The notes beneath the pieces were generated by a model. It did not search any database. It was not told where the DNA came from and worked only from the letters and a program-made list of their open reading frames with translations. From assembly GCF_030813235.1 (NCBI RefSeq), contig NZ_JAUSUB010000020.1:1-64000 (forward strand): a stretch of DNA of 64,000 nt, given 5' to 3'. Each line of letters opens with the position of its first letter. Positions within the stretch are counted from its first letter, which is position 1. Origin of the DNA: Cytobacillus purgationiresistens. GTDB taxonomy: Bacteria > Bacillota > Bacilli > Bacillales > Cytobacillaceae. Below, piece by piece: positions 45,933 through 54,613 of the stretch. The translations under genes were made by a program, and so were the position numbers.

Positions 45933-46535
45933 ATGGCTCGTTATACTGGCCCAAGCTGGAAATTATCCCGTCGTCTTGGCATTTCCCTAAGCGGAACAGG
46001 TAAAGAATTAGAAAAGCGTCCTTACGCTCCTGGACAACATGGTCCAAACCAACGTAAAAAATTATCAGAATACGGATTACAATTACAAGAGAAGCAAAAG
46101 CTTCGTCACATGTATGGTGTAAATGAGCGTCAATTCCGTAATCTATTTGATAAAGCTGGTAAAATGACTGGTAAACACGGTGAAAACTTCATGATTCTTT
46201 TAGAATCACGTTTAGACAACGTTGTTTATCGTTTAGGTTTATCACGCACTCGTCGTCAAGCTCGTCAGCTTGTAAACCACGGTCACATCATGGTTGATGG
46301 CAAACGCGTTGATATCCCTTCATACCGCATGCAACCAGGTCAATTAATTACACTTCGTGAAAAATCTCGCAACCTTGACATTGTTAAAGAAGCGATCGAA
46401 GTAAGTAACTTTGTACCTGATTTCGTAGCTTTTGATGCTGATAAATTAGAAGGAACTTTCACTCGTTTACCAGAGCGTTCTGAGCTTCCAGCTGAAATTA
46501 ACGAACCTCTAATCGTTGAGTTCTACTCTCGTTAA
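45933..46535 (+). CDS. rpsD: 30S ribosomal protein S4
   Basis: 200 residues. S4 binds 16S rRNA early in assembly of the small subunit. The N-terminal [18 protein letters not shown], the S4 RNA-binding domain ([35 protein letters not shown]) and the end are all typical. The start with AAAGGAGGAG replaces a frame 28 codons longer that lies in the leader. Confidence 0.98.
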   Translation: MARYTGPSWKLSRRLGISLSGTGKELEKRPYAPGQHGPNQRKKLSEYGLQLQEKQKLRHMYGVNERQFRNLFDKAGKMTGKHGENFMILLESRLDNVVYRLGLSRTRRQARQLVNHGHIMVDGKRVDIPSYRMQPGQLITLREKSRNLDIVKEAIEVSNFVPDFVAFDADKLEGTFTRLPERSELPAEINEPLIVEFYSR

Positions 46536-46553
46536 TAGGATCTTCGTTAACTA

Positions 46554-46602
46554 TAAGAGCCTGAAAATGTTGAAATATCAACATTCTCAGGCTCTTTTTT
46601 TA
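46554..46602 (+). terminator. Terminator of rpsD
   Basis: AGAGCCTGA and ATGTTGA arms pair with CAACAT and TCAGGCTCT, followed by TTTTTTT. Confidence 0.95.
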
Positions 46603-46945
46603 GTCAGCTTTGTAGAAGGATGTTTAAACACTATCTTGTTACAATAAGGAAAATGAGAAGCTGCTGATTAATATCATTAGGGACAATTCTGAGTTTTTGT
46701 ACTTGCTGTCAGTTTAGAAAATTAATTAGTCTGATTGCCAACTGTATTCGATGAAGAATGGAATTATTTTTGCAATCAATTCCAGACTTTTCATACTCGC
46801 AATTGCATTTTACTCTTCTAATAGAATAAGAGAAAAAGCAGAGAAAGAATAGCTGCTGTTTTTTGGTAATACTCAATGTTAATGTAATAAAGAGAAATTA
46901 AGATCAGTGTCTATTTGAGGTCTGTAATAATAAATGGAGGCAGCT
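46602..46945. other. Intergenic gap between rpsD and the HAD pseudogene
   Basis: AT-rich. One short frame (about 46753-46854) reads a hydrophobic helix plus a charged tail but lacks a ribosome binding site. Nothing else is recognised. Confidence 0.5.
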
Positions 46946-47628
46946 ATGAAATACGAAATCATATTGTTTGATGTTGATGATACATTATTCGACTTCAGTA
47001 TGTCGGAAGGAATGGCACTACATAAAGCTTTTAGCGAGTTCGGATTACCTACAGGATTTGCGGATTATGAAGCACACTATAAAGAGATTAGTAAATTATT
47101 GTGGAGAGATTTGGAACAGGGGCTTACCACTTTATCTGAACTCGGGTAGAGAGATTTAAGAGACTCTTCCTTGCGAATGAGCTTGAAATCAATGCAGAGG
47201 TGTTTAGCGACGTTTATCTTGGATATTTGAGTAAGGAGACACACCTTGTACAGGGAGCAGTAGAATTATGTGAAAATCTTGCCGGTTGCAGGCTCGCGAT
47301 TATAACTAATGGATTCACAGATGTGCAGACATCAAGAATTGCTAGTTCTCCTCTCTCTAAAACTTTTGAACATATTATTATTTCTGAAGAGGCTGGGATT
47401 CAGAAGCCTGATAAGGGTATTTTTGATTATGCTTTTTCAAAGCTACAGATTACAGACAAAGCCAAAGTGTTGATCGTCGGCGATTCTTTGACCTCCGATA
47501 TTAAGGGAGGCATAAATTACGGAATTGACACCTGCTGGTTTAATCCACATCTTAAAGTAAACAATACAGAAATTAAGCCGAAGTACGAAGTCCATGCGCT
47601 GACGGATCTTATGAAGATTGTCGGATAA
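46946..47628 (+). pseudogene. YjjG-type HAD hydrolase (noncanonical nucleotidase), frameshifted
   Basis: HAD motifs are all present across two frames: DVDDTLFDF (nucleophile), ITNGFTD, QKPDKGIFDYA (Lys) and GDSLTSDIKGG, giving about 227 residues. The relatives dephosphorylate damaged pyrimidine nucleotides. Near 47143-47147 a stop follows ELG because CTCGGGTAG appears one G short of CTCGGGGTAG; adding it gives VERFKRLFLANE in frame. The start ATG 46946 has GGAGG. A single homopolymer indel could be real decay or an assembly error. Confidence 0.82.
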
Positions 47629-47772
47629 GTAGATATCTTGAAGCAAAGCGAGCTGAATTAACACATGGCCTCCCCCCTCCTGCCTTTTATTTTTACTTTG
47701 GTAACCCGTTTGGCCAGGTGATGGACGCTTATGCACTCCTCTTTTCACCACGTCCTGCCGAACATTTTGTAA

Positions 47773-47812
47773 CTGAAAGATGGAGAGTCACTAGTCATTC
47801 TTCATCTTTCAG
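47773..47812. terminator. Inverted repeat at the end of the sortase pseudogene
   Basis: CTGAAAGATG (47773-47782) and CATCTTTCAG (47803-47812) are perfect arms around a 20-base loop. It could be a weak terminator between convergent genes; there is no T run. Confidence 0.45.
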
Positions 47813-48660
47813 TTCTGCTATATTAGAAGGCTCCGATTCTTGGCCAAGACTGTCAACTGCTGTTACATAATAAGAATAATTCAGCAGATTCTCCTGGTAG
47901 AAGCTTTTTCGTTCATGTGCCGAAACGCTCCTACATGCTCATCTTTCCCCTGCTCATTTAATCGATAGATGCGATATCCAACTATATTTTCATGACGGAC
48001 TGCATGCCATTTTACTAATGAGCCTTGAATTTCAACTTTTGCAGTGATTCTGGCAAGCTTCTTTCACCATTATCAAATGAAGCTTCCTCATTTAATACAG
48101 TATTAACAATCAGCATTTCTTCATGATTTCCCGTCTTTCTATTAAATGTACCCGTACAAGTAATAAGGTTTAAGCTTCTATTATCTTCCGAGCCAAATAT
48201 TTCTTTAATTGGCGCTTCATCAGTGGGAAAGCTTTCTACTTTTTGCATTTGGAAAGTATAATTCTCTTCACCCTTCCCTTTAATAATCATTTCATCACCT
48301 TCTTTAAGCTGTTTCAAATAAAAGAAAACTGCAGGACCTTCTTTGCTATCAACAGGGCCAGCCAAGACAGCATTTCCTTGCTCGCCTGGTTTAAAGCCTG
48401 GAGCATACCAGCCGACTGTTTAATTATCTTCGGGGACGCCCATTTCACCGTTTTCTAATGTACCCACTTCAATGACATTTGCCTCGACACCAATCTCTGG
48501 GATATTAATAGAAATCGGTATCATGCCTTTTACACTATCTTTTTTCTGCTCCATAAACTTTTGCGATTTTTTCCTCGCCAACTTTATTTTTTTTAATTCA
48601 GTTTCCTTATCAGACAGTGTATTTTATCTTTACTTTCTCTATCATTGCTTGTTCCGCCCA
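47795..48660 (-). pseudogene. Class F-like sortase with C-terminal fibronectin type III domain, decayed
   Basis: Fragments in several frames spell a secreted sortase. One is a helical/charged N-terminal part (ETELKKIKLARKKSQKFMEQ). The next is the sortase core with TVGWYAPGFKPGEQGNAVLAG, the Cys motif NLITCTGTF and the Arg of the catalytic triad. The catalytic His of the usual AGHVDS is Pro (AGPVDS). An in-frame TAA at 48420-48422 and frame changes at the N-terminus, at the core/FN3 border and inside the FN3 part break it. The FN3 remnant (IVGYRIYRLNEQG, YYVTAVDSLGQESEPSN) ends at 47795. No intact substrate with a sorting signal is nearby. Confidence 0.78.
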
Positions 48661-48669
48661 TGCCGGTTT

Positions 48670-49386
48670 TCAGCACTCTGTTTTATTCATTCTCATCCAT
48701 AAATAACAAGCATAGATGAAAAACACTGCGATGATAATATATGCAAATGTGTTCGAACCTTCTTCCTTGCCCATGAAGTTCAAAAAATTATTCAAGCCAT
48801 GAAATGAAATCGTAATAAGAATGGATTGCTGATGGACGATAAGCAAGCTCAATACAAGTCCGACTAGAAAAGCATAAGCAATTTGTACAAGCGTATCTTC
48901 AATGGATTGTCCTCCAAGAAGCTGAAGGGAGTGAGTGATGCCAAATAATAAACTTGAGATGAGGACTGCAAGCTTTGCTCCTTTGCCCAGGAGTAGCTTA
49001 TATATCATTCCGCGAAAGAAAGTTTCTTCAATAAATGCTACGATTAAAAGCTGCATGAAAAACATGTATATTAAATCTGAAATAGAAGAAGTGTTTAATC
49101 CTTTATTGCCGAAGAAAATAATTAATAAGACCAAAAATAGCGGAAAAATCAATAGTAGATTAGATTTAGTCACCCGTATAGTACGGGTGAAGAAATATTC
49201 CCCCCATTTATTCTTCAATGCTAAGAATATATATACCCCAGCTGCTAATGGTACAAGACCGATAAATTGCATTACAGGGTTAGACGGCTCCTTTATAGTC
49301 ATATATGCACCGTTTATTGTATAAAAAACGATTAAAAGAAGTTCCAGCCCAATGATTTTTACAATGATATTTTTAGTTTTCCCCAT
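48670..49386 (-). CDS. CPBP family intramembrane metalloprotease
   Basis: 238 residues, about eight membrane helices. The CAAX-protease/bacteriocin-processing motifs are complete: EETFFRG, FGITHSL and the third FHGLNNFLNF. Members are Rce1-like intramembrane proteases, often tied to bacteriocin self-protection or envelope maturation, with unknown targets here. I start at ATG 49386, behind AGGGGTG; nine extra codons upstream are possible. It is intact although flanked by three pseudogenes. Confidence 0.85.
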   Translation of the reverse strand: MGKTKNIIVKIIGLELLLIVFYTINGAYMTIKEPSNPVMQFIGLVPLAAGVYIFLALKNKWGEYFFTRTIRVTKSNLLLIFPLFLVLLIIFFGNKGLNTSSISDLIYMFFMQLLIVAFIEETFFRGMIYKLLLGKGAKLAVLISSLLFGITHSLQLLGGQSIEDTLVQIAYAFLVGLVLSLLIVHQQSILITISFHGLNNFLNFMGKEEGSNTFAYIIIAVFFIYACYLWMRMNKTEC

Positions 49387-49919
49387 TACCGCCAACACCC
49401 CTAACGGATTCATTATCTTGGTCCTTTTGCTGGTAACTCAGATTTTCTTATTTTTTATTTACAAGGACTTGTTAACAGCTATTGGATTTATTAGGAAAGA
49501 TTGATCTCTATTACCATCCAATAACCCGTAAATACGATCATTTTCTTATTTCGTTTAATTTTAGCTTTTTCCTGTGTATAACAGATTCGCAATCTAACTG
49601 GACAAATAGACGATCTATCAAGGTATAGGTAAAACTCTGCGCCTTTTTTACAAGTCATAAATACCTAGGAGTATTAGTTCTAATGTATGCTGGTGGAACA
49701 CGAATGATTTCTATGAATTTTCATCGCTCAACAGTCTCTTAAAAGCCTCAAAAATGATTCAGTTCTAGAAACAACATTTCGGGCTTATGTAAGCAGTTTT
49801 AAGAAGAAGGAAGACGAGATTTAAAGCTAGAATTAATATAGAACTCCGCTAAAAAAGGAAAAGCGGAAATAGGTTAGGAACTAACAAACATACTTACAAT
49901 GAAAGGAAGAAGGCCAATT
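49387..49919. other. Intergenic gap of about 530 bases, likely degraded
   Basis: No supported gene. Short open pieces on the plus strand (for example around 49685-49735) have stops every few codons and show no recognised family. Given the decayed neighbours, this is probably also remnant DNA. Confidence 0.4.
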
Positions 49920-50325
49920 ATGAGTTATAAAAACACGTTTATCCAAATTGCTGAAGATTCAAATGTGACTTCCGCCAATATACCTTTTCCAAGAAACGAA
50001 AAACCAACAATTGCTTCAATTGAATACGATTTGATTAAGAGCAATCCATATCAATACACCCAAGATGATGTACAATTCAAAACGTATTTAATCAAGAACG
50101 AACTGGATTTAAATAGTGAAGGAAATGAAATTACGAAAACAATTTTTCTTAAAACCAAAGGCTTGCTTTAGAGCCTCTCCATTAGTAAAAAAATATGGGT
50201 GGGGGATTCACTATGATAGTGAGGGAAAGGTTGCCATATATGATGTTAAAAGTGATGCGTATAACTGGTTTCTTAAGTCCAATCATGTAACCATTTTTAA
50301 AGGAATGCGCTCTAAAAGGAAATAA
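49920..50325 (+). pseudogene. DUF6157-like protein gene, frameshifted
   Basis: From ATG 49920 the frame reads MSYKNTFIQIAEDSNV and continues 83 codons to a stop at 50171. The next frame from about 50130 gives KPKACFRASPLVKKYGWGIH to a stop at 50325. Together they make an approximately 135-residue protein resembling a small Bacillus family (I recall DUF6157) of unknown function. The change of frame lies between 50080 and 50140, near a run of five T. One indel restores it. Confidence 0.65.
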
Positions 50326-50518
50326 CCAAAGCACATGCTCCTCGTTATATTTTCACGGTAGCCTTGCTTCATAAAAAGTCAGTTTCCTATTCGAATTAAT
50401 TCCATTCTAATACACAATGTTTTAGCAATCATGATACACGAAAATCTAGTTAGATATCCAGACCACACGTCTATTGAGGTGTCCATTAGAGATGTGAGAG
50501 TTGTTTCCACAAAATATA

Positions 50519-50557
50519 AAATGAAAGAAATCGTATTAAATGGATTTCTTTCATTTT
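50519..50557. terminator. Hairpin between the DUF6157-like remnant and the DUF4097 gene
   Basis: ATGAAAGAAATC pairs with GATTTCTTTCAT, followed on the plus strand by TTTTTTG and on the minus strand by a T-rich run. Confidence 0.8.
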
Positions 50558-50590
50558 TTGTATTTATAATGACTGGACGATCATCTTATT

Positions 50591-51562
50591 TTATTTAGAT
50601 TGTTTAAATGTTACTTCTACATCCCCATCATTTGAGGTGATATCCAATTTATGACCAGTGTTTGCAGATTTAACGGCTTTTGATTCGACTGGGCTGCCAT
50701 TCACTGAAATATCACCAAAATCAGCCTGTATATTGTAACTCAACTCTGATTCCTTATTAGATAACGCCAAATAAATATCTCCGAAGCTAGAATCAATGAT
50801 TGTTTGACCCAAAAGTTCTCCGTCTATTTCTATATCGCCATCTGTGCTTTCTAATTTACCCTCTTGACTAGTAAAGTCATGTAAGGAGATATCCCCATAC
50901 TGATTTTTCAAAACAGTTTTCGCAGCGTCTATTGAACTTAAAACCGCATCTCCATCATTCATTTCAATCGTTAATTCATTTGTTTTCACTTTGGTGCCTG
51001 TAATGTCACCATATCCATTTTCAACGGCTAATTCATTCGATTGAATGTCATTGATTGTTACATCGCCATCATTTGAATGAATGTTCAATTTGTTTGTTGC
51101 CATTCCGTCTAATTGAATATCGCCAAATTTACTGATGATAGAGACATCTAAAAACTTGGCATCCTTCGGAATATAAATTTTAATAGATGTATTTTGAATG
51201 TTCACTGCAAAATTCATCGCAAATTTCAAACCGGAATCATGTTCATCATCTTTTATGATAAGCGTATCATTTTCAACTGCATGTGTAATCTTCGTACCTT
51301 CCAACCTCTCAATTTTTAATTTGAATTCATTAGAAGGAATAATTTCTATATCGGCATCATAAAGATCAACCTTTACATTCTTAAATTCTTTTAAAGAAAT
51401 TTCCTCATTTTTACGATCGTCTTTACTAATTGCTTTTAAACCGTTATCTGTATTTATAATAGAAAACTTTGCTCCAGCAAAAGATCCAATGGCTGCAAGA
51501 AGGATGCCTATCACAACCAATCCGATAGCAATTATTGTGATGGGCTTTCTCGATTGTTTCAT
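50591..51562 (-). CDS. DUF4097 family beta-repeat protein
   Basis: 323 residues. An N-terminal membrane anchor (ITIIAIGLVVIGILLAAIGS) is followed by a right-handed beta-helix-like repeat of about 20 residues marked by NDGDV, YGDI or FGDI in each turn. The repeats make the family easy to see. DUF4097 proteins occur in envelope-stress (Lia/YvlB-like) operons. Coupled to the DUF1700 gene (adjacent stop and start, AAGGAGG). Confidence 0.88.
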   Translation of the reverse strand: MKQSRKPITIIAIGLVVIGILLAAIGSFAGAKFSIINTDNGLKAISKDDRKNEEISLKEFKNVKVDLYDADIEIIPSNEFKLKIERLEGTKITHAVENDTLIIKDDEHDSGLKFAMNFAVNIQNTSIKIYIPKDAKFLDVSIISKFGDIQLDGMATNKLNIHSNDGDVTINDIQSNELAVENGYGDITGTKVKTNELTIEMNDGDAVLSSIDAAKTVLKNQYGDISLHDFTSQEGKLESTDGDIEIDGELLGQTIIDSSFGDIYLALSNKESELSYNIQADFGDISVNGSPVESKAVKSANTGHKLDITSNDGDVEVTFKQSK

Positions 51563-52165
51563 TTATATTCCCTCCTTACGTCTGTATGTGAGTTTATCAA
51601 ATAGCTTCTTTAGCAGTTTCACTAGACTAGAGGTGGCCATTTTGGAGAAATTTGCAAAGGGCGAGAATAAAAGCATTCCCATTCCAACGGCAACTAAGCC
51701 GATTCCTATAAAGAAAATAGACGTTTGCCAATGTTGAACGATTACAGCAAACCCAGCTATAATACTGAAAGCTCCAGAAACAGGCAATCCAACGATAAAT
51801 ACAAAAAACGTGAGAATAGACGCCCCACATACAATGATTAAGGTAAATACAAGACTGATGATTATGATGAGCAAAGGCAAAGCGATGGGAGAAGCTAATA
51901 TGGCCAGAATGATAAACCAAATAGCCGAAAAGCTTTTTTTCGTTGTACTCGTATTGGTATCCAAGTCTTTTACCGCATAGTCAGCCAAGATCTGCGATGC
52001 AACAAAGGATGGGGAACCTAATCTAGCAATAACAGAATCCGTATTTTCTTCCCCCGCTTCTGCAAAGTATTCATGATAAAAATCTATGGCCTCATTTATT
52101 TCTTCATTTGGCAATTTCTTAATTTTCGACTGCAGTTTCTTTAAGTACTCATCTTTACTCACCAT
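51563..52165 (-). CDS. DUF1700 family membrane protein
   Basis: 200 residues. The N-terminal helix bundle (YLKKLQSKIKKLPNEEINEA, DFYHEYFAEA, IARLGSPSFVASQI) is the DUF1700 signature and may bind the PadR partner or a ligand. Three to four membrane segments follow. It overlaps padR by 11 bases and abuts the DUF4097 gene. AGGAGG lies ahead of ATG 52165. Confidence 0.88.
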   Translation of the reverse strand: MVSKDEYLKKLQSKIKKLPNEEINEAIDFYHEYFAEAGEENTDSVIARLGSPSFVASQILADYAVKDLDTNTSTTKKSFSAIWFIILAILASPIALPLLIIIISLVFTLIIVCGASILTFFVFIVGLPVSGAFSIIAGFAVIVQHWQTSIFFIGIGLVAVGMGMLLFSPFANFSKMATSSLVKLLKKLFDKLTYRRKEGI

Positions 52166-52475
52166 TTATACCTCCTACTAAAACGGAATCAATTTTTTGC
52201 TTATAGACCACCCACTCTTTAAGCAGTTCTTCATACTTCTCAATGCCACTTGCAGTAATTCGATAATATCTGCGATTCCTGCCTTGAAACGACTGATCAT
52301 ATGTTGTTAAATATTCTTTCTTTTGCAATCTGCGCAGCACTGGATATAGTGTCGATTCTGAGATATCCATTACCTCACGCACCTGCTGTGTAAGGGAATA
52401 CCCGTATGCATCCTGTTTCGCCAGTACGGCAAGTACGCATGCATCAAGTAAAGAGGAACCCAGCTGGAATGACAT
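52155..52475 (-). CDS. PadR family transcriptional regulator
   Basis: 106 residues, a winged helix with the PadR pattern GYSLTQQVREVMDISESTLYPVLRRLQKKEYLTTY. It probably represses its own operon, through the palindrome overlapping the -10. The ATG at 52475 follows GGAGGGG; 13 extra codons upstream lie in the promoter. First gene of padR-DUF1700-DUF4097. Confidence 0.9.
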   Translation of the reverse strand: MSFQLGSSLLDACVLAVLAKQDAYGYSLTQQVREVMDISESTLYPVLRRLQKKEYLTTYDQSFQGRNRRYYRITASGIEKYEELLKEWVVYKQKIDSVLVGGINGE

Positions 52476-52534
52476 TCGAACCCCTCCGATTATTTGTATA
52501 GTATTATACAGCATATAGCATTAGTGATAATCAT

Positions 52535-52563
52535 ATTATACGACGTATAATATACTACGTCAA
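52535..52563 (-). promoter_or_regulatory. padR promoter with palindromic operator
   Basis: On the minus strand TTGACG (52563-52558), 17-base spacer, TATAAT (52540-52535). The perfect 17-bp palindrome ATTATACGACGTATAAT (52535-52551) covers the -10 and the spacer, so a bound PadR dimer would block RNA polymerase. A second GTATTATAC half-site lies at 52501-52509. Confidence 0.8.
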
Positions 52564-52629
52564 CATACATAATTGGATAATTTTTCTTAACACTTAACAT
52601 CCATGGCTATTTCTAATGAAAACTTCATA

Positions 52630-52662
52630 CAAAAAAGCTGTCCTCTAATTGGGACAGCTTTA
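52630..52662 (-). terminator. Terminator of pspA-ydjGHI
   Basis: AAAGCTGTCC pairs with GGACAGCTTT; a TTTTTT run follows on the minus strand. Confidence 0.9.
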
Positions 52663-52696
52663 GAAACAACAAATGGATATAGACAATTATTAATGT

Positions 52697-53689
52697 TTAT
52701 TTAAGTTTATGTCCACAGTTAGAACAGAAATTACCTTCTCCTGTTTTAGTTCCACAATTCGGACAGAAATTTGGTCTTTCTTGATCTGATGACTTCGGTT
52801 GTTCAGATTGCTCATTTTTCGGTGCTGTGGGTTCATTTTGTTTTCCGGGATTCATATTATTCATCATTTGATTAGCCATATTCATCCCCATCATCATCCC
52901 AGCCATGTCTGATGCTGCCCCGCCGCCGCTCATTTTTCCTGAAGCCATGCCATCGGTCATTGAGACCTGCTGATAGCGATCGATATTTCCTATCATGCCG
53001 TGTGAAGCATTTTTCGTAATCATGTCTTGAATCTCTTTAGGGTAGTTGAAGCTCATTACATTGAATCCGGTAACGGTCAGCCCATCTCCCAATATTTGCA
53101 TATCTAAATCCTCTTTAATTCCTTTTGAGATTTCAAAGGAATTCGACTGAAGATTAAACATGTCTTTCCCTTCACGCGTAATCCATTTCATTAATAATTG
53201 GTCAAGAATTGCTGTAATCCGAATTCTTACATCTTCCACTAAATATTGATTGCGTACGCCAACAATTTTATCGATCAAAGCAATATAATCATTTACTTTA
53301 AAGTTAAATGTTCCATTTGCTCTTATCGGCATGCCGCCTGGAAAGCCCAACGATGGAATATTAATGGCATTTCTCGTTCCCCATTTTACATTGAACTCCT
53401 TTGTATTAACAAACAATACTTCCACGCGCATGCCGCTGTTAAATCCAAACTTGAATCCTTTTAGTGTAGATAGAAAAGGGACGATTTGCGATTCGATATC
53501 GTATTCCCCTTCATCTTGGAAGATCCCTTCAATTTTGCCATTATTAAAGAAGATGGCATCCTGGCCAGGACGAATAATCAGTTTACTGCCTCTTTTAATC
53601 TCGTTGTTTTTCCATTTATAGAAGATCATATCTTCTCTAAATTCTTCCCACTCTACTACATTGGCAAATTGGTTCCTAAAAAAAGACAT
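52697..53689 (-). CDS. ydjI: YdjI-like SPFH-domain protein with C-terminal zinc ribbon
   Basis: 330 residues. An SPFH/virion-core-like domain (about 1-215) is followed by a Met/Gly/Asn-rich linker (MAGMMMGMNMANQMMNNMNP) and a zinc ribbon of four Cys (CPNCGTKTGEGNFCSNCG) at the very end. In B. subtilis YdjI helps place PspA at the membrane with YdjG and YdjH. The ATG follows AAGGAG. Last gene of the pspA operon. Confidence 0.9.
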   Translation of the reverse strand: MSFFRNQFANVVEWEEFREDMIFYKWKNNEIKRGSKLIIRPGQDAIFFNNGKIEGIFQDEGEYDIESQIVPFLSTLKGFKFGFNSGMRVEVLFVNTKEFNVKWGTRNAINIPSLGFPGGMPIRANGTFNFKVNDYIALIDKIVGVRNQYLVEDVRIRITAILDQLLMKWITREGKDMFNLQSNSFEISKGIKEDLDMQILGDGLTVTGFNVMSFNYPKEIQDMITKNASHGMIGNIDRYQQVSMTDGMASGKMSGGGAASDMAGMMMGMNMANQMMNNMNPGKQNEPTAPKNEQSEQPKSSDQERPNFCPNCGTKTGEGNFCSNCGHKLK

Positions 53690-53731
53690 TGCTTCTTTGC
53701 TCCTTCCTCATTCACAGCAAGTATAAATCCG

Positions 53732-54613
53732 TTAAAATTTGCCCTTGCTTCCGCTATGCGAGTGGCCTCCCAGAGTAATGCCACCGCCTCCGCTGCTGTT
53801 ATTATTGTTATCAGCAGACGGTTTTTTCGTTTTAGTGACGGTTTTTCTGACATAGCGATCGTACTCATTCAACACTCTTGTTTTCCGCTGGTCCATATAG
53901 GTGCTTCCACTAGCAGTTATTCTGCCTCCTGTGCCTGCCATCATTAGCAATACCGTTATACCTGCTAACACAACAGAGATGATTAACTGAAACCACCATT
54001 CGAAGAAAATGTTCTTCGTTTCTGCTTTCTCCCCATTAACAACTTCATTCTCATACACAGAAGCATTGGAAGAATCAGTCTGACCGTTGTCCTCTGTTTG
54101 CACGCCAGCCGGCCCAGCAGCGGCCTCCACCCCAGTCTCCATGGAGGATGCAGCCTTTTTGATAAATCCTGAAAACGCATCAAAATAGCGAGCATCTGAT
54201 AAATCGGGTGAAATCTGGCTGCGAATGACATCTAAACGTGAATTATTCAAATACTCCTCAGCTTTTTTAAAGCCGGACAAATAGATATCTCTTTCCTGCA
54301 TATCTATTGTTAAAATCGCTGCATTCCCATGAGGCTGATCATACCCTACTGCCTGCTTATCATAAAAATCCTGGACATACTTTTTAATGCTTTTCCCATC
54401 TGTGCCATCGGCAGTAATAATAATAAAGGCTGTTTCTCTTTCCTTGCTTAATTCGCTTGATAAAGATTCTAATTGCTTAATTTCATCATTTGTAAGCAGC
54501 TCTGCATAATCATAAATAAATGTTTGCTGATTTGCATTCGCGGCCATTTGAAATGGAAGAAAACTTAAAATCATACATGTAATCAATAGAAAAAAAAGAT
54601 AATTTCTCTTCAC
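53732..54613 (-). CDS. ydjH: YdjH-like TPM-domain membrane protein
   Basis: 293 residues. It has a signal-like N-terminal helix, an extracytoplasmic TPM domain (YDYAELLTNDEIKQLESLSS to about residue 150), a membrane helix (LIISVVLAGITVLLMMAG) and a Gly/His/Ser-rich end (GGGGITLGGHSHSGSKGKF). The real start is GTG 54613, which overlaps the ydjG stop by four bases; the longer ATG frame overlaps ydjG's 3' end. YdjH and YdjG form a membrane partner of PspA in B. subtilis. Confidence 0.88.
   Translation of the reverse strand: MKRNYLFFLLITCMILSFLPFQMAANANQQTFIYDYAELLTNDEIKQLESLSSELSKERETAFIIITADGTDGKSIKKYVQDFYDKQAVGYDQPHGNAAILTIDMQERDIYLSGFKKAEEYLNNSRLDVIRSQISPDLSDARYFDAFSGFIKKAASSMETGVEAAAGPAGVQTEDNGQTDSSNASVYENEVVNGEKAETKNIFFEWWFQLIISVVLAGITVLLMMAGTGGRITASGSTYMDQRKTRVLNEYDRYVRKTVTKTKKPSADNNNNSSGGGGITLGGHSHSGSKGKF

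Noticed and set aside
46753-46854. 33-codon frame with a hydrophobic helix and charged tail downstream of rpsD
   Set aside because: No ribosome binding site or terminator; too short to support.
48472-48702. 76-codon plus-strand frame
   Set aside because: It is antisense to the sortase pseudogene and resembles no family.
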